Positions 35,628 to 43,407 of a stretch of 49,797 nt of DNA are shown piece after piece. The stretch is taken from the NCBI RefSeq assembly GCF_000311785.1, contig NZ_HE978545.1, positions 1-49,797 on the forward strand. The letters run 5' to 3'. The notes under the pieces are model-generated. The model had not been told where the DNA came from and made no database searches. It worked only from the letters and a program-made list of their open reading frames with translations. The stretch's first letter is position 1. Each line of letters begins with the position of its first letter. The position numbers and the translations under genes are program-made. Source of the DNA: Brevibacillus massiliensis. GTDB lineage: Bacteria > Bacillota > Bacilli > Brevibacillales > Brevibacillaceae.

Positions 35628-36176
35628 GTGGCTGAAAAGAGGAAAAAGCGAAATTCGCCCGCTAGACACATCAATCTGAGAGACATTGCCCACTCACTGA
35701 CGACCATGGATTCGTCGCTGAAGCGGACTTCCGAGGTGTTGGGCCTGATCCAAAGCGATATTAATGAAATCAAGCTGCAGATGCAAAAGCGCAACAAGCC
35801 AATCCTGTCGCTGTTTTCCAAAAACAGGAGGAAACGCGAAAGAGCCGAGAGACAGGAAAGATCGGAGGGGCGAGCGAAGTCCAAAAGGCCTGTCATGGAA
35901 GCGCAAGTCCCTGCCCCGCCGCAAGTCAGGCCTGGAACTGGCGCCTCTCGCGCCCCGCAGAGACAACAACCGCGTACCGATCATGCCAACCAGCTGTCTG
36001 AACTGCTGCAAGGGATTGATTTGTCGCAAATCATGGAGAGACTCCAGGATCCAAAGACAAAGGCAGCGCTGAAAAAACACTCCAAACTGCTGAATGATCA
36101 TCAGCTCGATTTCTCGAAAATTATGAAAATGATGCAGGATCCGGATATCCAAGACCTGTTGAAAAACATTTCCTGA
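35628..36176 (+). CDS. Hypothetical basic protein with helical ends
   Basis: The 182-residue product starts at GTG 35628, seven bases after GGGAGGTG; the ATG at 35623 is in another frame. Residues 1-60 are a basic N-terminus and an amphipathic helix (TSEVLGLIQSDINEIKLQMQ). Residues 60-120 are low complexity, rich in Arg/Lys/Gln/Pro. Residues 125-182 are a compact helical module with two similar units (LSQIMERLQDPKTKAALKKH and FSKIMKMMQDPDIQDLLKN). No membrane segment is present. I do not recognise the family; a nucleic-acid- or membrane-associated scaffold is possible. Confidence 0.65.
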   Translation: MAEKRKKRNSPARHINLRDIAHSLTTMDSSLKRTSEVLGLIQSDINEIKLQMQKRNKPILSLFSKNRRKRERAERQERSEGRAKSKRPVMEAQVPAPPQVRPGTGASRAPQRQQPRTDHANQLSELLQGIDLSQIMERLQDPKTKAALKKHSKLLNDHQLDFSKIMKMMQDPDIQDLLKNIS

Positions 36177-36288
36177 GAGGACAAACATCCATTTTTGTCA
36201 ATTTGGGATAAGCATCTAAAGAAATTCGCTGCTCTCCATCATACCTTGTATTGTCTGTTACATCTTTCATGGAAGGGAGAGAGCAGGA

Positions 36289-36372
36289 ATGGGTTTCTTT
36301 GAATTCGATAACTTCCTCATCATCTTAGTGCTGTTTATTCTTTTAGTGATTATCGCCGAATTCGAAAATTAA
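36289..36372 (+). CDS. 27-residue membrane microprotein
   Basis: An ATG at 36289 with GGGAGAGAGCAGGA upstream opens a 27-residue frame: MGFFEFDN, one hydrophobic helix FLIILVLFILLVIIA and EFEN. It is a paralogue of the 30-residue protein at 48656-48748, which begins MGFFDFGEN. The layout, a short polar start, one helix and few tail residues, resembles small sporulation proteins of the SscA/YjcZ type, though the Gly-rich start of those is missing. It is too short for ordinary gene finders. A terminator follows at 36432. Confidence 0.6.
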   Translation: MGFFEFDNFLIILVLFILLVIIAEFEN

Positions 36373-36431
36373 GCTTGCAGACAAGAGGTTCCTCCTTCGA
36401 CGCCCAGGCTGATTGCGAATGCCATTGATGG

Positions 36432-36485
36432 ATGCAAAAAGAGCAGAAAGCCTTCAGAACGAGAGGCTGACTGCTCTTTTTGCAT
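36432..36485. terminator. Bidirectional terminator
   Basis: A perfect 15-bp stem (ATGCAAAAAGAGCAG at 36432-36446, mirrored at 36471-36485) with an inner AGCCT/AGGCT stem separates the microprotein gene (+) from the 36508 gene (-). Confidence 0.85.
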
Positions 36486-36507
36486 GGGTCTGATTTCTGC
36501 TCTCTGC

Positions 36508-36807
36508 TTAAATGAAGGGGATAAGCAGGAACGGGAGAAGGAACCAGAAAGGAATAAACCATTGCACAAATGGCCCGGACGCCAAACGACCGTAAGGATA
36601 AGGCACGCCGGCTGTCTCTGATGCCTTGAGACTGATATTTTTTTTCAGGACCTTGATGGGACCTTGGGCCGCGTAATGGCCCGGTACCAAAACCGTGATT
36701 CCCCGTCGATGGATGCCTTCAATCCTCCCCAAGTAGGCCCCCGCTTTGGTATGAACCATCGACCATTTTCCGATACTCCCTGCCAAAGCTCGCTTATAAC
36801 GGGACAT
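36508..36807 (-). CDS. Hypothetical protein with C-terminal membrane anchor
   Basis: The 99-residue protein starts at ATG 36807 behind AAAGGAGTG. Residues about 10-60 are beta-rich and basic (KWSMVHTKAGAYLGRIEGIH, then ITVLVPGHYA). Residues 80-99 are a hydrophobic segment (VQWFIPFWFLLPFLLIPFI) that ends the protein, a tail-anchor-like arrangement. It is not recognised. The bidirectional terminator at 36432-36485 lies 23 bases beyond its stop. Confidence 0.6.
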   Translation of the reverse strand: MSRYKRALAGSIGKWSMVHTKAGAYLGRIEGIHRRGITVLVPGHYAAQGPIKVLKKNISLKASETAGVPYPYGRLASGPFVQWFIPFWFLLPFLLIPFI

Positions 36808-36907
36808 TCATCAATCACTCCTTTTTCCAGATCCTTTTCTCTTTCAATAAGAAGTATATGGGACAATTTCATTCCTGTTCTGGTCGATCAACCAAATTTG
36901 CCAAAAA

Positions 36908-36940
36908 CCACCCGCGGCGCTTGGGGACGCCGACGGGTGG
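36908..36940 (-). terminator. Terminator of the 36958 gene
   Basis: CCACCCGCGGCG (36908-36919) pairs with CGCCGACGGGTGG (36928-36940) with one bulged A; the minus-strand tail is GTTTTTGG. Confidence 0.8.
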
Positions 36941-36957
36941 CTTTCACTGTGGTGCAC

Positions 36958-37272
36958 TTATTGGTGAGTCTGCCCGGGTTCAAAGTCCTGCTGAACCCGA
37001 AACCAGATGTTCAAATCGTTGATGACGCTGGCCAATTCCGCGATTTCTTTGATCAGCTCGCATGAACGCTGGAAATTTTCTTCGTCATGCAGCTGTTCCT
37101 GCTTCTGGTTGATGATTCTCTCCAACTGAAGAATCCGATCAGGAATTCGCGCGCGAATTTCTTCCCACTTCAGCAGCATGTCGGCCCGCTCCTGAGTGGA
37201 GTACATGTCCCACTCCCGATCCAGGGCGGGAAGGGGAATCCCCAGTCGATGATCCAAGACAAAATGGTCCAA
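36958..37272 (-). CDS. Hypothetical helical protein
   Basis: A soluble, acidic 104-residue protein from TTG 37272, with GAGGAGTG about ten bases upstream. LLKWEEIRARIPDRILQLER and a following heptad-like stretch suggest a coiled coil (about residues 33-90). No enzyme motif, signal peptide or membrane segment is seen. It is divergent from the YqxD gene, with 88 bases between the two starts. The function is unknown. Confidence 0.65.
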   Translation of the reverse strand: MDHFVLDHRLGIPLPALDREWDMYSTQERADMLLKWEEIRARIPDRILQLERIINQKQEQLHDEENFQRSCELIKEIAELASVINDLNIWFRVQQDFEPGQTHQ

Positions 37273-37360
37273 AATCCTGCTTCACTCCTCTCTCGTCCTC
37301 TACATCATATCACAGAAGAGCGTGGTACAATGTAGAGAAAAAGCGAAGGGGTTGATTCCG

Positions 37361-37813
37361 TTGCCTCATCGGGTGCTCGTTGATGCCGATGCATGTCCCA
37401 GGTCGGCGCTTGCCATCGTCGAAACGGTCTGCAAAGAATACGGTTGGACATGCCTTACTTACGCCAGTTACAACCATCTGCGAACCGGTCCCAACCACAC
37501 AGTCGTCGATGCCGAACCGCAAGCGGTCGACATCAAACTGACAAACGACACGCTGCCAGGCGATATCGTCGTCACACAGGATATCGGTCTGGCAGCGCTG
37601 ATCCTGGCCAAACAGGCAAAGGCCCTCTCGCCCCACGGCGAAGTCTTTTCCCACGAGAATATCGCTTTTCAGCTGGAAAAGCGAAATGAACAGGCCAGGT
37701 ACCGCCGCGGGGGAGGAAGGACTCGCGGACCCTCTGCCCGCACCGGCAAAGACGATCAGCGCTTTGCCGCCTCGCTGCGCCTCCTGCTCGCCGCAGCCGA
37801 TGAGCGCGAGTGA
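37361..37813 (+). CDS. yqxD: YaiI/YqxD (DUF188, UPF0178) family protein
   Basis: This 150-residue protein opens with the PIN-like strand VLVDADACP (residues 5-13), followed by ASYNHLRTGPNHTVVDAEPQ, DIVVTQDIGLAALILAKQAK and the family's C-terminal GGGRTRGPSA with FAASLRLLL. These are the family's conserved segments; a nuclease-like role is suggested by the PIN fold but unproven. TTG 37361 is chosen because it begins MPHRVLVDADACP and lies behind GAAGGGG. Its stop is one base from the stop of the convergent LysR gene. Confidence 0.85.
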   Translation: MPHRVLVDADACPRSALAIVETVCKEYGWTCLTYASYNHLRTGPNHTVVDAEPQAVDIKLTNDTLPGDIVVTQDIGLAALILAKQAKALSPHGEVFSHENIAFQLEKRNEQARYRRGGGRTRGPSARTGKDDQRFAASLRLLLAAADERE

Positions 37814-37814
37814 C

Positions 37815-38696
37815 CTAAACGGGGTAGCCGAATTCACGCATCAGGTTCAACCACTTTTCGACGCTTGACCGATGCTTTTTTTCCGGGGGCAGCACGATGT
37901 AGACGGAGCGCTTCGGCGGTGTGCTGCCGCTGATCGTAATTTGCCTGAGCGTCCCGTCAGCCAGCTCCGCTTTTACCGTCGAACGGGTGACGAGGCTGAC
38001 ACCCAGTCCTTCCTTGACGAAGTCGATGGCCAATTGCGGCTTGTCAAGCTGCAGCTTGGGCACGTAACTGGGCGGCAGGGACTGGTGAATCCATTCGTGA
38101 AAGGGCGGACCCCAGTTGACGTACAACAGCGGCAGCTGCGCCAGCTCCGATACATCGACAACCTGTTTTTGTGTCACCGGATGGGAAGGCGAGCCGACCA
38201 GCACAATCTCGTCCTCGTAGAACGGGATGACCTCGAAGTTGGGCAGGGACGGCGGAATGTAGACGATCCCCAGCTGGATGATGTGGTCGAGCAGATAACC
38301 GATGACGTCTGAGGAATGCCCGGTTTTGGTCCCGATGGCGATCTTTGGATAGCGCAGGTGGTATTCCTTCAAGATCGGTTCCAGCATGAAGGTCCAGATC
38401 GAGTCCAGGCTGCCGATCGTAAAGCGATCTTCGTACGGCTGCAGAGCGGCCACTTCGCTCAAACCTTCGTGGGCCAGCTTCAGGATCCGCTCGGCGTAAG
38501 GAAGGAGGGCGAGTCCCGCCTGTGTAATTTCCACACTCCTTTTGTCGCGGATAAACAGGGGTTTTCCCACCCGCTCTTCCAGCTGCTTGATCCGCATCGT
38601 AATGGTCGACTGTACGAGGTGGAGGCTTTCCGCCGCCTTGGTAAAATTTTTCGTTTGTGCCAGGGTATAAAAGGCCTTTAGCTGCTCGAAGTCCAT
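37815..38696 (-). CDS. LysR family transcriptional regulator
   Basis: A 293-residue LysR-type regulator. The N-terminal helix-turn-helix reads FEQLKAFYTLAQTKNFTKAA and LHLVQSTITMRIKQLEE (residues 3-42), followed by a linker helix and a periplasmic-binding-like effector domain (FTIGSLDSIW, then GVSLVTRSTV). ATG 38696 follows AAGAGGTAA and gives the standard start MDFEQLKAFY; the longer frame to 38792 has no site. It is divergent from an MFS gene and probably controls it. The effector is unknown. Confidence 0.9.
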   Translation of the reverse strand: MDFEQLKAFYTLAQTKNFTKAAESLHLVQSTITMRIKQLEERVGKPLFIRDKRSVEITQAGLALLPYAERILKLAHEGLSEVAALQPYEDRFTIGSLDSIWTFMLEPILKEYHLRYPKIAIGTKTGHSSDVIGYLLDHIIQLGIVYIPPSLPNFEVIPFYEDEIVLVGSPSHPVTQKQVVDVSELAQLPLLYVNWGPPFHEWIHQSLPPSYVPKLQLDKPQLAIDFVKEGLGVSLVTRSTVKAELADGTLRQITISGSTPPKRSVYIVLPPEKKHRSSVEKWLNLMREFGYPV

Positions 38697-38734
38697 CAAA
38701 TGATTACCTCTTATGAAAAAGATTGATAACACTG

Positions 38735-38750
38735 AACGAAATTGTTCGTT
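38735..38750. promoter_or_regulatory. Inverted repeat in the LysR/MFS intergenic region
   Basis: AACGAA-ATTG-TTCGTT lies between the divergent starts (38696 and 38824), 39 bases upstream of the regulator start and 74 upstream of the transporter. Its position fits an autoregulatory LysR operator. Confidence 0.45.
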
Positions 38751-38823
38751 TCTCAAATTATACAATTTTATGTAAGCTGGGGGTAGCTTCATTGAAATAC
38801 GGTTGAAAGTGGGCAGGATTTAC

Positions 38824-40029
38824 ATGAATCGAGAAGTTTGGCGGCAAACTCCAGTTTCAGTCAAATGTTTGCTGGCCGTATCGTTTTTGATGAACATGGG
38901 CTTCTATGCGCTCATCCCCTATTTAACCCTGTATCTGACCGGAAGCTTTGCCTGGACGGTCGCGATGGCCGGACTGATGCTTGGCGTCCGGCAGTTTTCC
39001 CAACAGGGCTTTGCCTTTATCGGCGGGATGGCGGCCGACAAATTTGGCTACAAGGCCACAATGCTGCTGGGATTGATCGTGCGGGCCGCCGGTTTCACCA
39101 TGTTTGCTTTTTGCACGGAGACCTGGCAGTTCTTTTTGGCGGCGTTTCTCTCCGGAATGGGCGGCTCCCTGTTTGATCCTGCCGTCTCCGCAGCGTACGT
39201 CATCCTGACACCCGGGTCCATTCGCCAGGAAGTCTTCGCCTTCAAGAACGTGCTGAACAACGTTGGCGTCGTCGGCTCGCAGCTGATCGGCACCGTGCTC
39301 GCAACAGTGGATTTTTTCTGGCTGTCGCTCTTTTCCGGAATGCTGTACGTCGGCTGTGCCACAGTCGCCTTTTTCTATTTGCCGCCAATCCAGGCTGGCA
39401 ACAAAAAAGGGGGGATGGGCGCCGGCTTCCGGCATATTTTGCGGGACGGCTCGTTTCTCAGCTACACGGGGATCCTGATCGGATTCTACTATGTGAATAT
39501 GCAGTTGTTCTTGTCTGTGCCGCAGATGGCGGAGCACGTGCTGGGCAGCAAGACTGGCGTCGGGGTTGTGCTTGCTACGGTTGCCGTATCCGTCATCCTG
39601 TTTCAAATGAAAATCTTGCATTGGGTTGAAGGCTTTCAGCAGCGTTTTACCCTGATCGGCATAGGAGCGCTGGTCATGGGAGCGGGGCTGTTTTTGCTTT
39701 CCTTCGCGGGCTCGCTTTGGGCGATGATGCTCGACGTATTTATTTTTGCGATCGGCACCATGATCTCTGCGCCTTTTCTGATCGACATGGTCCCGCGGTT
39801 TGCACCCAAAGAATACATCGGCGCCTACTACGGGTTCAACGGGTACTCGCTGGCGTTTGGCGGCTCCATCGGCACCTTTTTCGGCGGCTGGATGTACGAT
39901 CTGGGAGTACAGCTCGATCTGCCGTGGCTCCCCTGGTCGATCTGCCTGGTCATCGGCATGCTGGTCGCTTGGGGATTGTATACATTGGAAGGGAAGCTGC
40001 ACGTAAAAGTAAGAGGCCAGTCAGCCTAG
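38824..40029 (+). CDS. MFS transporter (MdtH-like)
   Basis: A 401-residue transporter with about 12 membrane helices. GGMAADKFGYKATMLLGLIV near residue 68 is the loop 2-3 MFS motif, and FLSGMGGSLFDPAVSAAYVI resembles MdtH/YfcJ-type drug efflux proteins. ATG 38824 is used; TTG 38803 is in frame upstream but lacks a clear site. Divergent pairing with a LysR regulator suggests inducible export of a compound that the regulator senses. Confidence 0.85.
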   Translation: MNREVWRQTPVSVKCLLAVSFLMNMGFYALIPYLTLYLTGSFAWTVAMAGLMLGVRQFSQQGFAFIGGMAADKFGYKATMLLGLIVRAAGFTMFAFCTETWQFFLAAFLSGMGGSLFDPAVSAAYVILTPGSIRQEVFAFKNVLNNVGVVGSQLIGTVLATVDFFWLSLFSGMLYVGCATVAFFYLPPIQAGNKKGGMGAGFRHILRDGSFLSYTGILIGFYYVNMQLFLSVPQMAEHVLGSKTGVGVVLATVAVSVILFQMKILHWVEGFQQRFTLIGIGALVMGAGLFLLSFAGSLWAMMLDVFIFAIGTMISAPFLIDMVPRFAPKEYIGAYYGFNGYSLAFGGSIGTFFGGWMYDLGVQLDLPWLPWSICLVIGMLVAWGLYTLEGKLHVKVRGQSA

Positions 40030-40153
40030 ATCAAGACAGATTTCTCCCATCGGCAAAAACAGCGAAGCTCTTCTGCAGGGGATACCGAAGCGGATTTTGG
40101 ATACCCTGAGGGAAGAATTCATTCCAGTAACAAGCATGGGAGGATCGGAAACG

Positions 40154-41536
40154 ATGATGCTGAAGTATGGGACTGTTGTACTATCGCTGCTCGCCACTCT
40201 GATTTTGCAACCGCTGCAGGTGACGGCGGAACAGCCGGCAGTCTCGGATGAAACGGCGCCACCCCTGCCGATGCGGGTCTCGCCTGTGACGATCCCGGCC
40301 CGCATTGCGCTTGTTTCCGGCAATGCGCTTTGGATCGTAGAGGGGAGCAAGCCGGAGGCCAAGCCCGTCAAGGTTCAGACCAAGGGATCTGTAGACGCCA
40401 TCGGCTGGTCACACGATGGGGCGTGGCTGTTGTACCAGCAGCGAACCAAGGAATTTGGTCCAGCCTATCTGTGGGCAGCCAAGGCGGACGGCAGTGTCAC
40501 CCGGCAGGTTGATTCCCAGCCGTTGTCTGATCAAGCCTCCTGGTCGCCCGTACAGAACATGATCGCTTACAGTACGCTGGATCCTGCTGGGCAGCTGCCC
40601 GAAGGAAATCTAAAGATCGCCACGGTGTACGCCGACGGTCAGATTTCTTCACGCGTGCTTTTGCCTGGCAAGAGCAGGGTCGGAGCGTTTGCCTGGGCAC
40701 CTGACGGAAAGAGCCTCGCCGTCTCGCTGGAGCGGCTCAAAACTGAACCGCTGCTGATCGACCGGGTCACGCTTGCGGGAAAACGCACCCGTCTGATGGC
40801 CGAGGGAGGGCCGGTTGATCCGAATGTCGGAATCTACCCATACCTGGCTTCCGGCCTTACGTGGTCGCCGGATGGCAAGTATTTGGCCTTCCACGTTACG
40901 GTCAGTTCCGGATCGATGTCGGCGGACGGGGTGGCCATTCAATTGCTGGATACCACCAAACCCAACTGGATCGTGGAGTTGGGTGTCGGACTGAGATACC
41001 CGCAGTGGCTGGCCTGGTCGCCCGACAGCCGACAGTTGGCCTATATTCAAGGCGGGCGGCGGGAAGCGACGGACAACAAGCATTTGTTCATCGTCGATGT
41101 CAGCGCCGGATTTGCCATCGTGGACAGCGGAATGAAAGGCTACGTCGATACCCAGCCACGCTGGACAGCCAAGCAGCCTTACGCTGTTGTGTTTGCCCGG
41201 GGGAGGGAATCGTTCAAGATGGGCACGACAGAATCCGGCGGCGTTCTGGTGCCGGGACAGCGCATCTGGATACGCGGCCGGGACGGTCAGGAGCAGGCGA
41301 TCACCGTAGGACCGGACAGCACGGCCGACTACGATCCGCAGGTGTCCCCGGACTGCAGGCAGCTGCTGTTTATGCGGCTGCATGAAGCTCACAAAGGCTC
41401 CCTTTACGTTCAGGAGTACCCCAATGGCCCTGCCGTTCCATGGCTGACGGGACTGTCGGGTGAGTTCGGATATTACGGCAACTACTATCCAAGCTGGATA
41501 CAGGTCTTCTGGGAACGGCCGCGGCGCAGCGGATAA
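40154..41536 (+). CDS. Secreted TolB-like beta-propeller protein
   Basis: The 460-residue protein has an N-terminal signal peptide (MMLKYGTVVLSLLATLILQP, cleavage probably after VTA). Repeats of the WD40-like PD40/TolB class follow, seen as AIGWSHDGAWLLYQQ, AFAWAPDGKSLAVSL, GLTWSPDGKYLAFHV and WLAWSPDSRQLAYIQ. These occur at roughly 60-80 residue spacing and predict a six-bladed propeller outside the membrane. GGGAGGATC precedes ATG 40154. Firmicutes lack the Tol-Pal complex, so a role in envelope or ligand binding is more likely; the partner is unknown. Confidence 0.8.
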   Translation: MMLKYGTVVLSLLATLILQPLQVTAEQPAVSDETAPPLPMRVSPVTIPARIALVSGNALWIVEGSKPEAKPVKVQTKGSVDAIGWSHDGAWLLYQQRTKEFGPAYLWAAKADGSVTRQVDSQPLSDQASWSPVQNMIAYSTLDPAGQLPEGNLKIATVYADGQISSRVLLPGKSRVGAFAWAPDGKSLAVSLERLKTEPLLIDRVTLAGKRTRLMAEGGPVDPNVGIYPYLASGLTWSPDGKYLAFHVTVSSGSMSADGVAIQLLDTTKPNWIVELGVGLRYPQWLAWSPDSRQLAYIQGGRREATDNKHLFIVDVSAGFAIVDSGMKGYVDTQPRWTAKQPYAVVFARGRESFKMGTTESGGVLVPGQRIWIRGRDGQEQAITVGPDSTADYDPQVSPDCRQLLFMRLHEAHKGSLYVQEYPNGPAVPWLTGLSGEFGYYGNYYPSWIQVFWERPRRSG

Positions 41537-41728
41537 AAGCGAATCCCTCTTTTTTCTGCGAAAGATTTTCAGCGAAAGAACAGAGGAAAGGCGAGCGGAG
41601 AGAAACCTGACGTTTGATGGAGAAATTTGTTTCCTAAAAAATACCATAACGAATGTAACTTTTTCCGCCTTTATCTCGTATAATATAATAGAAACCTTTG
41701 GTTATAGATGAAAAGAGGGAGTGTTGCT

Positions 41729-41848
41729 ATGGATGAGCGTAAAAAGTTAAGAAAAATGCTGTTTGTTACAGGATCGATCGGCTTCTTTGTGTTCGCAATG
41801 GTCGTCGTCACCGAGATCGTGCGTTTATCTGTTCATGTTATACGGTAA
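41729..41848 (+). CDS. 39-residue single-helix membrane protein
   Basis: ATG 41729, behind AGAGGGAGTG, opens a 39-residue frame: a charged start MDERKKLRKM and one membrane helix (LFVTGSIGFFVFAMVVVTEI). It ends at TAA 41848, 36 bases before a strong terminator, and a TATAAT box lies 45 bases upstream of the start (41679-41684). The transcription unit is thus complete in miniature. I do not recognise the protein. The 588-base stretch 41537-42124 holds only this gene, the terminator and the DnaA-box cluster. Confidence 0.6.
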   Translation: MDERKKLRKMLFVTGSIGFFVFAMVVVTEIVRLSVHVIR

Positions 41849-41884
41849 TGAATAAACCGATTGTATAGAGGCAGTGCTTGCCAG

Positions 41885-41930
41885 AAAAAAGGAGCTTTTC
41901 CTCTGAGATTATGGGGAAAGCTCCTTTTTT
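41885..41930 (+). terminator. Intrinsic terminator upstream of sda
   Basis: AAAAAAGGAGCTTT (41885-41898) pairs with AAAGCTCCTTTTTT (41917-41930), followed by more T. It insulates the sda region from the gene at 41729. Confidence 0.9.
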
Positions 41931-41950
41931 TTCGACAAATATCGAGTTTC

Positions 41951-42060
41951 TGTGGATAAGAAGCAGAGTCAAATCCACATTGGTATTCTTCGTTTTGTAA
42001 CAGTTTTACACAAGCTATTCACAGGTTACCAACAGTGATGTCCACAGAACCTGTGGATAT
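41951..42060 (+). promoter_or_regulatory. Cluster of DnaA boxes upstream of sda
   Basis: Relative to TTATCCACA, the region contains a perfect box in reverse (TGTGGATAA, 41951-41959), AAATCCACA (41971-41979), CTATTCACA (42015-42023), ATGTCCACA (42038-42046) and a reverse TGTGGATAT (42052-42060, 8 of 9). In B. subtilis DnaA binds the sda promoter region and activates it, so that replication initiation produces the sporulation inhibitor. The cluster ends just before the candidate sda promoter, which fits this control. Confidence 0.8.
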
Positions 42061-42068
42061 CGGAACGG

Positions 42069-42098
42069 TTGTTCGAGCCTGGACGGACATGCTACAAT
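42069..42098 (+). promoter_or_regulatory. Candidate sigma-A promoter of sda
   Basis: TTGTTC (42069-42074), an 18-base spacer and TACAAT (42093-42098) precede the sda start by 26 bases. The -35 is poor, as expected for an activator-dependent promoter with DnaA boxes directly upstream. Confidence 0.45.
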
Positions 42099-42124
42099 GA
42101 AAAAAATGAGTGGAGGTGTAAGAC

Positions 42125-42286
42125 GTGAAGTACCTAAGCGATGCTCTATTGCTGGAAGTGTATCAACGGGCTAAAGAACTCCAATTAGAGCAGGCGTTTA
42201 TCGAGCTACTCTACTCTGAGATGCAAGACCGCAATTTAGTCCAATTTGAAGCTTCCACTCAAGACCAGGCAACAAGAACGGCGTAG
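42125..42286 (+). CDS. sda: Sporulation inhibitor Sda
   Basis: A 53-residue protein from GTG 42125, behind GGAGGTG. MKYLSDALLLEVYQRAKELQ with the following FIELLYSEMQDRNL is the helical hairpin of Sda (the B. subtilis protein begins with the same K-LSD-LL-E-Y pattern). Sda binds the dimerisation domain of sporulation kinases such as KinA and blocks phosphorelay input when replication is active or damaged. The last 12 or so residues (QDQATRTA) are an extra tail. DnaA boxes upstream and a terminator downstream make it a single-gene unit. Confidence 0.9.
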   Translation: MKYLSDALLLEVYQRAKELQLEQAFIELLYSEMQDRNLVQFEASTQDQATRTA

Positions 42287-42317
42287 CAATCGATCCGAAC
42301 GTTGCCTCGAGCCTGTT

Positions 42318-42346
42318 GCCGCCCGCTTCTGCACGGGCGGCTTTTT
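42318..42346 (+). terminator. Terminator of sda
   Basis: GCCGCCCG (42318-42325) pairs with CGGGCGGC (42334-42341), an 8-base loop, then TTTTT. Confidence 0.85.
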
Positions 42347-42359
42347 CATAAAGTGGAGC

Positions 42360-42857
42360 TTACTCCGCCGCCAGTTCAAAGGCCGTTATGGAGTCAATCG
42401 GCTCCCCGTTTACCTGTTCCGGCAGATAGAACAGAACCGGTCCGCGTTCGCGAATCGGCTTCCCATCCTTGGCAAACTGGAGAATCGCCCGCTTCGCCCG
42501 CTCCAACGGGAGGGTAATGGTTTCCTTGTTTTCGCGATGGATGCGCAGAAGGGTCGCCTCCGGCAGCGGTTCGGCATTTTCCAAAAACGGCTCGAGCTTG
42601 ATTGCGTAGTCGCCATCCAGTACTTTCCGCACCTGAAGCAGGCTTCGCTGTTCAGAAGGCGGGGTTGCTCCTTCCTGCAGTTCCTTGTCCCATTGTGCTC
42701 CTGTGCCTTGCAGATAAGCGGATTGCTCTTTGTCAGCATCTTCGCCATCTGGCCGATACGTGCGCAGATCGAACTTTCGATCATCAAAAATCCAAACGCT
42801 GGGGTCAAGCGTAATCCCAAAGCGAACGGCCCCTTTAATCACAATTACGTCAGCCAT
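42360..42857 (-). CDS. Hypothetical soluble protein
   Basis: The 165-residue product starts at ATG 42857 (MADVIVIKGAVRFGITLDPS) with AAAGGAGAG upstream; the two in-frame ATGs further out are closer to or before that site. WIFDDRKFDLRTY and KELQEGATPPSEQRSLLQVR are the most distinctive segments, and the C-terminal half (FLENAEPLPEATLLRIHREN, then YLPEQVNGEPIDSI) is mixed alpha/beta. There is no signal peptide, membrane helix or catalytic motif that I can name. It converges on the sda terminator. Confidence 0.65.
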   Translation of the reverse strand: MADVIVIKGAVRFGITLDPSVWIFDDRKFDLRTYRPDGEDADKEQSAYLQGTGAQWDKELQEGATPPSEQRSLLQVRKVLDGDYAIKLEPFLENAEPLPEATLLRIHRENKETITLPLERAKRAILQFAKDGKPIRERGPVLFYLPEQVNGEPIDSITAFELAAE

Positions 42858-43025
42858 ATCCATCTCTCCTTTGCTCACTTATTTACATTACTTCATCACG
42901 GTGGATAAGTACAGTCCCGCGGCAGCCTTTGCCCTTCGCCTGCCCGAAAATCACGCCTTCATCCCAGTTTCAATCAGCTAAATTTTCCTTGGAAACACAA
43001 TCAGAGCGCTTCTCCTCTTTTCAAA

Positions 43026-43053
43026 TGGACGTAAATGGCGTACTATGTATGAT
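43026..43053 (+). promoter_or_regulatory. Candidate promoter of ylaN
   Basis: TGGACG (43026-43031), a 16-base spacer and TATGAT (43048-43053) lie 28 bases before TTG 43081, a fair sigma-A-type match. Confidence 0.4.
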
Positions 43054-43080
43054 AGATAGTGGCAAACGGAGGGATAGGTT

Positions 43081-43365
43081 TTGACACAGGTTAGGATTCC
43101 GGACATGGCAAATAAAGCACTCGCTCTGCTGCGAGATGATGCGAATAAGATCTATAAATTGATTGACGTACAGATGGAAAACCTGACCATGCCGCAGTGC
43201 CCTCTCTATGAGGAGGTACTGGACACGCAAATGTTTGGGCTCTCCCGTGAAATTGAGTTTGCCGTTCGCTTGGGTCTGATCGAGGAAGAGGCCGGGCGGG
43301 AAATCATGGGGGATTTGGAACGGAAGCTTGCACTGCTTCACGAAATGTTCAATAAAGACAAGTAA
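43081..43365 (+). CDS. ylaN: YlaN (DUF1507) family protein
   Basis: The 94-residue product shows the YlaN hallmark [40 protein letters not shown] and a C-terminal helix, with near identity to the B. subtilis protein in this core. YlaN binds iron(II) and acts with Fur in iron homeostasis in Firmicutes; it is required when iron is limited. TTG 43081 lies behind GGAGGGATAGG; the next in-frame ATG (43105) has no site. In B. subtilis ylaN is next to ftsW; here an ftsW-type gene lies 3 kb away on the opposite strand. Confidence 0.92.
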   Translation: MTQVRIPDMANKALALLRDDANKIYKLIDVQMENLTMPQCPLYEEVLDTQMFGLSREIEFAVRLGLIEEEAGREIMGDLERKLALLHEMFNKDK

Positions 43366-43393
43366 GCGGGGGATGATCTCATCCCTCGCTTTT
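43365..43393. terminator. Terminator between ylaN and the antiporter gene
   Basis: AGCGGGGGAT (43365-43374) pairs with ATCCCTCGCT (43381-43390) with one G-T pair and is followed by TTT. Confidence 0.75.
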
Positions 43394-43407
43394 GATTCAA
43401 GCTTATT

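Noticed and set aside
38923-40002. 359-codon minus-strand frame opposite the MFS gene
   Set aside because: Highly charged, His/Asp/Gln-rich translation typical of the antisense of a membrane-protein gene.
40649-41647. 332-codon minus-strand frame opposite the propeller gene
   Set aside because: Shadow of the TolB-like gene, which has a signal peptide and repeated WSPDG motifs.
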